The notes beneath the pieces are model-generated. The model was not told the origin of the DNA. It was given only the letters and a program-made list of their open reading frames with translations, and searched no databases. Of a stretch of 64,000 bases of DNA, positions 59,451 to 64,000 are shown in pieces; within the stretch, counting starts at the first letter, position 1, and each line of letters opens with the position of its first letter. Source of the DNA: Cohnella xylanilytica. GTDB lineage: Bacteria; Bacillota; Bacilli; Paenibacillales; Paenibacillaceae. The stretch is taken from assembly GCF_014212175.1 (NCBI RefSeq), contig NZ_JACJVR010000004.1, positions 43,518-107,517 on the forward strand, read 5' to 3'. The position numbers and the translations under genes were made by a program.

Positions 59451-62400
59451 ATGTCATTAACCGTCGCTCAACGGCGCTTCGTTCCGCATCACTACGATAA
59501 ACTCCCTTTAACTTTTGTAGAAAATGCAGGTCAGGTTCGTCCGGAGATACGGTATCTAGCCAACCGGCCTGGGTACGGAGTCGGCTTCCGTCCGGACGAG
59601 GCTCAATTTGTGTTCGCTCGGGGAGCTCGCGGTGAGCAAGAAGGACTGTCGCTGTCCTTGCAGTTTCTCGGTGCGAACGCCGCCGCAAAGATGGAGGGCC
59701 GACACCGTAATCAGGAGAAAGTCAATTTCTTGATCGGGCAGGATCCGGCGAAGTGGCATACCAAGCTCCCTACCTATCAAGAGGTTGTCTACCGCGAGCT
59801 GTGGCCGGGAGTCGATCTGATTTTCCATGGAGAGGGCGGGAAGCTCAAATACGACGTCGTTGTTCAGCCCGGCGCCGGGCTGGACGCCGTTCGATTCGCC
59901 TACCGCGGAGCGGATCGACTGTCCTTGGACGAGCAAGGGAATCTCTTGATCCATACGGCCTTCGGCGTCTTGACCGAAGAGCGACCTGTAAGCTATCAAG
60001 AAGCGGATAACAAGAAGGTACCGGTGGAATGCCGCTTTGTTATAAAGCAAACCGAACCGGATGAGTGTATTTACGGATTCGAGGTCGGAGACGGTTATGA
60101 TGCCGGCAATAGGTTGGTCATCGATCCGTCGCTTCTCTATTCCAGCTATCTTGGCGGCAGCGGGACGGAGACCGGGTTTGCCATCGCGGTCGACGGTTCG
60201 GGCAACTCCTACGTGACGGGACAAACCGTATCCGCGAATTTCCCGCTTACTCCCGGCGCGTTCCAGACTGGAGCTGCCGGATCTTCGGACGCCTTCGTGA
60301 CCAAAGTGAACGCCGAAGGCACTGCCCTTGAATTTTCGACTTTCATTGGCGGCAGCAGTCTGGATCTCGGCGCCGGCATCGCGGTCGACGATTCAGGTCA
60401 CGCCTACGTGACGGGGCAAACGACCTCCGCTAATTTTCCGGTTACTTCCGGCGCCTTTCAGCCCGAGATTGGCGGCAGCCGGGACGGCTTCGTAATCAAA
60501 TTGAGCTCCGACGGCTCCGCGCTCCTCTATTCCACTTATCTTGGCGGAAGTTCGGTAGATAACGGCAACGCGATCGCGGTCGACGGTTCGGGCCATGCCT
60601 ATGTGACGGGGACAACCAGCTCCACCGACTTTCCAACCACGCCCGGTGCCTTTCAAACCGCGGGAGGAGACAATCTCGGCGACATTTTCGTAACCAAATT
60701 GAGTGCCGACGGTTCCGCGCTTCTTTATTCCACTTACATTGCCGGCAATCACATTGATGAGGGTCTTGCCATCGCGATCGACGGATCGGGCAACGCCTAT
60801 GTGGCGGGGGCTACGATTTCTTCGAATTTCCCGACGACCCCCGGGGCGTTCCAAATTGCGCTTCGCGGAACTCAGGACGGCTTCGTGACCAAATTGAATG
60901 CCGACGGCTCCGCGCTTGTATATTCCACTTTCCTTGGCGGCAGCGGGAATGATGACGGGGAAGGCATCGCCGTTGACGAATTCGGCAGCGCCTACGTTAC
61001 AGGGAAGACGACTTCGACCGATTTTCCGGTTACGGGGGGCGCATTCCAAACCGCGTTCGGCGGCGGAACGTTCGACGCTTACGTAACCAAATTGAGTCCC
61101 GACGGCTCCGCGCTTGTGTATTCCACCTACCTTGGCGGCAGCGGAACGGATACCGGAGTCGGTATCGGATTGTCGGGCGGCAGAGCTTATGTAGCGGGGA
61201 TTACCGGCTCCGGCAATTTCCCCGTAACGCCCGATGCTGTCCAGCCCTCGCTCGCTGGAGCCGAGGACGCTTTCCTGACGCAATTGAACGTCTCGGGATC
61301 TGCGCTTGACTTCTCGACCTTTATTGGCGGCAGTTCGAACGACTCCGGTTTTAGCCTCGCGGTCGACAGGTCGGGCAGCGCCTACATGACCGGGCAAACT
61401 TTCTCCTCGAATTATCCGGTAACCCCGGGCGCGTTCCAGCAGGCTTTGGCGGGAGGAGGCGATTCTTTCGTAACGAAGATCGGGAATACGGCTGAGATAT
61501 TCGTGCGGAAGTTCTCGGATCGATTCGAAGTCCGGCCGGGGGAGACGGTGATCTTCTTTATCGAAGTCTTCAATCCAAGCGCCGTCACGCTCACGAACGT
61601 GTCGATCGACGACCCGCGGCTCGGCTTTTCCGTTGCGGTTCCGGAATGGGTTCCCGGAGAGGTCCGGATCTTCGAGGTCGTCTTCACCGTTCCTGCAGGA
61701 ACGCCGCCGGGACTGCTGACCAATACCGTCGCCGTCGCCTCCGATCAAATCTCCGAACCCGTCACCGAAGAGTCCGAGATCCTCGTTACGGAGACGCCCG
61801 CGCTCTTGGCGACCAAGACCGTGAACCCGCCCGCCGCGGCGCCTGGGGAGACGGTCGTGTTCACGATCGCGATCCAGAATGTCGGCAATGTCGATCTGAT
61901 CCACGTGCGGATGAACGACCCGCTCATCGGGCTGGAGGAGACGATCGGCGACATTCCTGTCGGAACGAGCGTCGTTATCGAGTGGCCGTTCGTTATCCCT
62001 TCGGACGCGCAGGCGGGACTGACGATTGCGAATACGGTGACGATCGTCGCCGACAATCTTCCCGCGCCGGAGGAGATAGGAACGGCGGTCGAGGTGCTGC
62101 CGGTTCCGAGGCTTAGCCTGACCAAAACGGCGGATCGAACCGTCGTGCCTCCGGGAGAGACGGTCGCGTTTACGATCACGGCTGCTAATACGGGAAATGC
62201 GGCGCTAACCAATATTTCGGTGACGGACGATCTCACCGGGTTCCGCACCGTGATTCCGCTGCTGGCGATCGGGCAGACGGAAGCGCTTCGGGTACCGTTC
62301 CTTGTTCCGCTAGAGATGCCGCCGCAGACGTTCACGAACACGGCAACGGCGGTCAGCAAGGAGACGGAGCCCGTATCCGCCAGCACGGAGGTGGTCGTGT

Positions 62401-63968
62401 CCGCCCGTCCATTGCTCGGGGTTAGCAAAGTGCCTGATTCGACTGCCGTTACGCCGGGCCAGACCTTCAACTACACCGTTACGCTCTCCAACCTCGGCAA
62501 CGTGCCGCTGACCGGCATCCGGCTCGCCGATCCGCTGCTTGGATTCGACCAAACGATCGCGACTCTTGCGGTCGGGGAGACCCTTGAGATTGCGATCCCA
62601 TTCGCCGTACCGGCGGGAGCGTCCATCGGGTCGGATATCGCCAACCTGCTCTCCGTCACCTCAACGGAGACCGTCACGCAGCAGGTGGAGTCGTTAGTGA
62701 CGGTAGCAGGCGCAGGACTCGCGCTGAGCAAGCAGCCCGACCGGGCATTTGCCGCGCTGGGAGAGACGATTACGTTTACGCTGATCGTTACGAATCTATT
62801 GAATGTCCCCCAGACCCAAGTCGTGCTGAGCGATCCGCTGCTCGGCATCGGCGAGACGGTAGGAAGCCTCCCCGCGAACGGGACGATTACCCGAACGGCG
62901 CCGTTCACGATACCGGCGGGAGCGGCGAACGGCAGCGTCATTACGAACGCGTTCCGTGTCTCGTCCGATCAAACGCCGCTTCAGCAGACGACGGCCGAAG
63001 TCGTCGTACGGGAAGTACCGGGCGCACTGACGACGCTGACGGTGCTTAAGCTCCCGGACCGCAGCGTGGCGGCGCCCGGAGAGACGATCCGCTACACGGC
63101 CCAAGCGACGAACACCGGCAGCAACCCGGCGACGAGTGTCATCGTCAGCGATTCGCTGACCGGCACGCAGTCGACGATCCCGGTTATCGCGCCGGGCGAG
63201 ACGGCTGCGGCGACATTCACGTTCACGGTTCCTGCAGATGCGGCGCAAGGTACCGTCATCGCCAACCGCGTTACCGTCGCGTGGCCGGAGCAGCCTCCTG
63301 GAACCTTGGCGCAAAGCGAAGCGCGCGTCACGGTCGCCGTACCCGCCGTGCTGCCGGGATTGGACGTTCAGGCTTCTTCGTCGACGGCGGATCCGGGAGA
63401 CACGGTTGCCAAGACAATCAAGATTACGAATGTCGCGAACCGGACGCTTATGAACATCCGGGTCGCCGATTCGCTCCTTGGCTTCCGAACCGTCATCCCG
63501 TCGCTTGCGCCCGGGGCGCAGCGCGTATTTACGCTGCCGTTCACAATCCCGGCGGGGACGACCGGCGGAACGGCGTTCCGGAACGCCGTCGTCATTCTCT
63601 CCGACCAGACTCCGCAGCAGCAGGATACGGTCCTCATTCGCGCGGCGGCGTTGCCGGATGCCGAACTCATCCATACGGTGAATCGCCCAGAGGGGAGGCC
63701 AGGGGAAACGGTCATTTTTACCATTCAAGTGCGCAATACAGGAAACGTCGCCCTCCTGAACGCGATATTGACCGCCCCCCGGCTTAACATCCAATTGCGC
63801 ATTGTCCGATTCGAAGTCGGGGCTGACGAGACGATTCGAGTGCCGTTCGTCCTGCCGGATGTGGAGGAGGACACCGTCATCACGAGTCTGGCAACGTTTG
63901 TCTCGGATAACGGGCCGACCAGACAGGCTCATGCATCCGTATTGGTGATCGCGGAGGAAGAGGAGTGA
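59451..63968 (+). CDS. Giant repeat protein: DUF7948-like head, seven SBBP repeats, eight DUF11-like domains
   Basis: This 1505-residue protein has three parts. Residues about 15-225 match the DUF7948-type head (PLTFVENAGQV, VYRELWPGVDLIFHGEGGKLKYDV). Residues about 229-664 hold seven SBBP repeats of about 60 residues (YSTYLGGS, AIAVDGSGNxYVTG, FPTTPGAFQ), enough for one seven-bladed propeller. Residues about 681-1500 hold eight DUF11/CARDB-like beta-sandwich domains, each starting with a PGETVxFTI-like strand. The start has TAAGGAGG. There is no signal peptide, membrane segment or sorting motif. It is a probable surface, spore or structural protein. Confidence 0.88.
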   Translation: MSLTVAQRRFVPHHYDKLPLTFVENAGQVRPEIRYLANRPGYGVGFRPDEAQFVFARGARGEQEGLSLSLQFLGANAAAKMEGRHRNQEKVNFLIGQDPAKWHTKLPTYQEVVYRELWPGVDLIFHGEGGKLKYDVVVQPGAGLDAVRFAYRGADRLSLDEQGNLLIHTAFGVLTEERPVSYQEADNKKVPVECRFVIKQTEPDECIYGFEVGDGYDAGNRLVIDPSLLYSSYLGGSGTETGFAIAVDGSGNSYVTGQTVSANFPLTPGAFQTGAAGSSDAFVTKVNAEGTALEFSTFIGGSSLDLGAGIAVDDSGHAYVTGQTTSANFPVTSGAFQPEIGGSRDGFVIKLSSDGSALLYSTYLGGSSVDNGNAIAVDGSGHAYVTGTTSSTDFPTTPGAFQTAGGDNLGDIFVTKLSADGSALLYSTYIAGNHIDEGLAIAIDGSGNAYVAGATISSNFPTTPGAFQIALRGTQDGFVTKLNADGSALVYSTFLGGSGNDDGEGIAVDEFGSAYVTGKTTSTDFPVTGGAFQTAFGGGTFDAYVTKLSPDGSALVYSTYLGGSGTDTGVGIGLSGGRAYVAGITGSGNFPVTPDAVQPSLAGAEDAFLTQLNVSGSALDFSTFIGGSSNDSGFSLAVDRSGSAYMTGQTFSSNYPVTPGAFQQALAGGGDSFVTKIGNTAEIFVRKFSDRFEVRPGETVIFFIEVFNPSAVTLTNVSIDDPRLGFSVAVPEWVPGEVRIFEVVFTVPAGTPPGLLTNTVAVASDQISEPVTEESEILVTETPALLATKTVNPPAAAPGETVVFTIAIQNVGNVDLIHVRMNDPLIGLEETIGDIPVGTSVVIEWPFVIPSDAQAGLTIANTVTIVADNLPAPEEIGTAVEVLPVPRLSLTKTADRTVVPPGETVAFTITAANTGNAALTNISVTDDLTGFRTVIPLLAIGQTEALRVPFLVPLEMPPQTFTNTATAVSKETEPVSASTEVVVSARPLLGVSKVPDSTAVTPGQTFNYTVTLSNLGNVPLTGIRLADPLLGFDQTIATLAVGETLEIAIPFAVPAGASIGSDIANLLSVTSTETVTQQVESLVTVAGAGLALSKQPDRAFAALGETITFTLIVTNLLNVPQTQVVLSDPLLGIGETVGSLPANGTITRTAPFTIPAGAANGSVITNAFRVSSDQTPLQQTTAEVVVREVPGALTTLTVLKLPDRSVAAPGETIRYTAQATNTGSNPATSVIVSDSLTGTQSTIPVIAPGETAAATFTFTVPADAAQGTVIANRVTVAWPEQPPGTLAQSEARVTVAVPAVLPGLDVQASSSTADPGDTVAKTIKITNVANRTLMNIRVADSLLGFRTVIPSLAPGAQRVFTLPFTIPAGTTGGTAFRNAVVILSDQTPQQQDTVLIRAAALPDAELIHTVNRPEGRPGETVIFTIQVRNTGNVALLNAILTAPRLNIQLRIVRFEVGADETIRVPFVLPDVEEDTVITSLATFVSDNGPTRQAHASVLVIAEEEE

Positions 63969-63970
63969 CC

Positions 63971-64000
63971 GTGCTGGGAATAAGAAAAACGCCTGACGGC
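63971..64000 (+). CDS. Possible start of a further gene (cut by window edge)
   Basis: A GTG at 63971 follows GAGGAG and reads MLGIRKTPDG to the edge of the window, 2 bases after the giant protein stop. The length is too short to judge. It could be the next gene of the operon. Confidence 0.35.
   Translation, partial: MLGIRKTPDG

Noticed and set aside
60393..63932. 503- and 378-residue frames antisense to the giant repeat gene
   Set aside because: Complement of the SBBP and DUF11 repeats; no ribosome binding sites or motifs.
57859..63968. Repeats considered as a CRISPR array or DNA tandem repeat
   Set aside because: The periodicity is at protein level (about 30, 60 and 100 residues) and the DNA units diverge; there are no spacers of constant length.

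Overview
The window looks like chromosome of a spore-forming, low-to-mid GC Firmicute of the Paenibacillaceae (Paenibacillus/Cohnella type). Reasons: strong AGGAGG-type ribosome binding sites, hairpin-plus-T-run terminators, sigma-A type TTGACA/TATAAT promoters, a des-desK-desR operon in the Bacillus order, LplB/LplC-type sugar permeases beside a large AraC-type membrane regulator, and many small regulator/target pairs. This placement is inference from gene content. There are no phage genes, no complete insertion sequences, no CRISPR and no rRNA. One initiator tRNA is present.

Layout. 1-12.2 kb: a cut-off XRE/MmyB-type regulator, an FMN reductase/Dabb pair, a MerR regulator divergent from an SDR and an esterase, an MFS/YdeI pair, a PhnB-like/WYL divergent pair, a soluble glucose/sorbosone dehydrogenase-like protein, a D-amino-acid operon (DauR-like regulator, D-serine dehydratase/D-threonine aldolase-like enzyme, RidA) and a lone DUF4062 protein. 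12.3-21 kb: an ECF sigma factor with a membrane partner, a TPR protein, an orphan protein, a TetR/DHA2 efflux pair with matching operators, a second WYL/PhnB-like pair, and an HxlR regulator divergent from an NAD(P)-binding protein and a frameshifted DUF2269-like protein. 21-25 kb: an unusual four-gene operon (acyl-CoA dehydrogenase-like, cytosolic PhnD-like, short MetE-like, OsmC-like). 25-30 kb: a secreted beta-helix protein, then a WYL regulator sharing a 38-bp repeat with a DoxX gene and a GyrI-like gene. 30-38.6 kb: des-desK-desR, tRNA-fMet, a TetR/flavin monooxygenase pair, and a two-component system with a CPBP protease.

38.7-46.3 kb is a fructosamine (Amadori product) locus: SIS deglycase (FrlB-like), HAD phosphatase, APC permease (FrlA-like), PfkB kinase (FrlD-like), LacI regulator, a 6-phosphofructokinase and a GntR regulator. 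Two promoters each carry three copies of a TTACC-N3-GGTAA operator, two LacI-type operators flank the LacI gene, and a cre-like site precedes the phosphofructokinase. 46.4-50 kb: a TPR gene relic, a YcaQ/AlkX-like DNA glycosylase, and an ECF41 sigma factor with its oxidoreductase and a matching ECF41-type promoter. 50-57.7 kb: an arabinofuranosidase/ABC sugar-uptake cluster whose first permease is frameshifted. 57.8-64 kb: two large repeat proteins without signal peptides, a beta-helix protein and a 1505-residue protein with seven propeller repeats and eight DUF11-like domains, then the start of a possible further gene.

Genes cluster as many short regulator-plus-target modules. The most novel material is the MetE-like/PhnD-like operon, the operator architecture of the fructosamine locus, and the pair of large repeat proteins at the right end.
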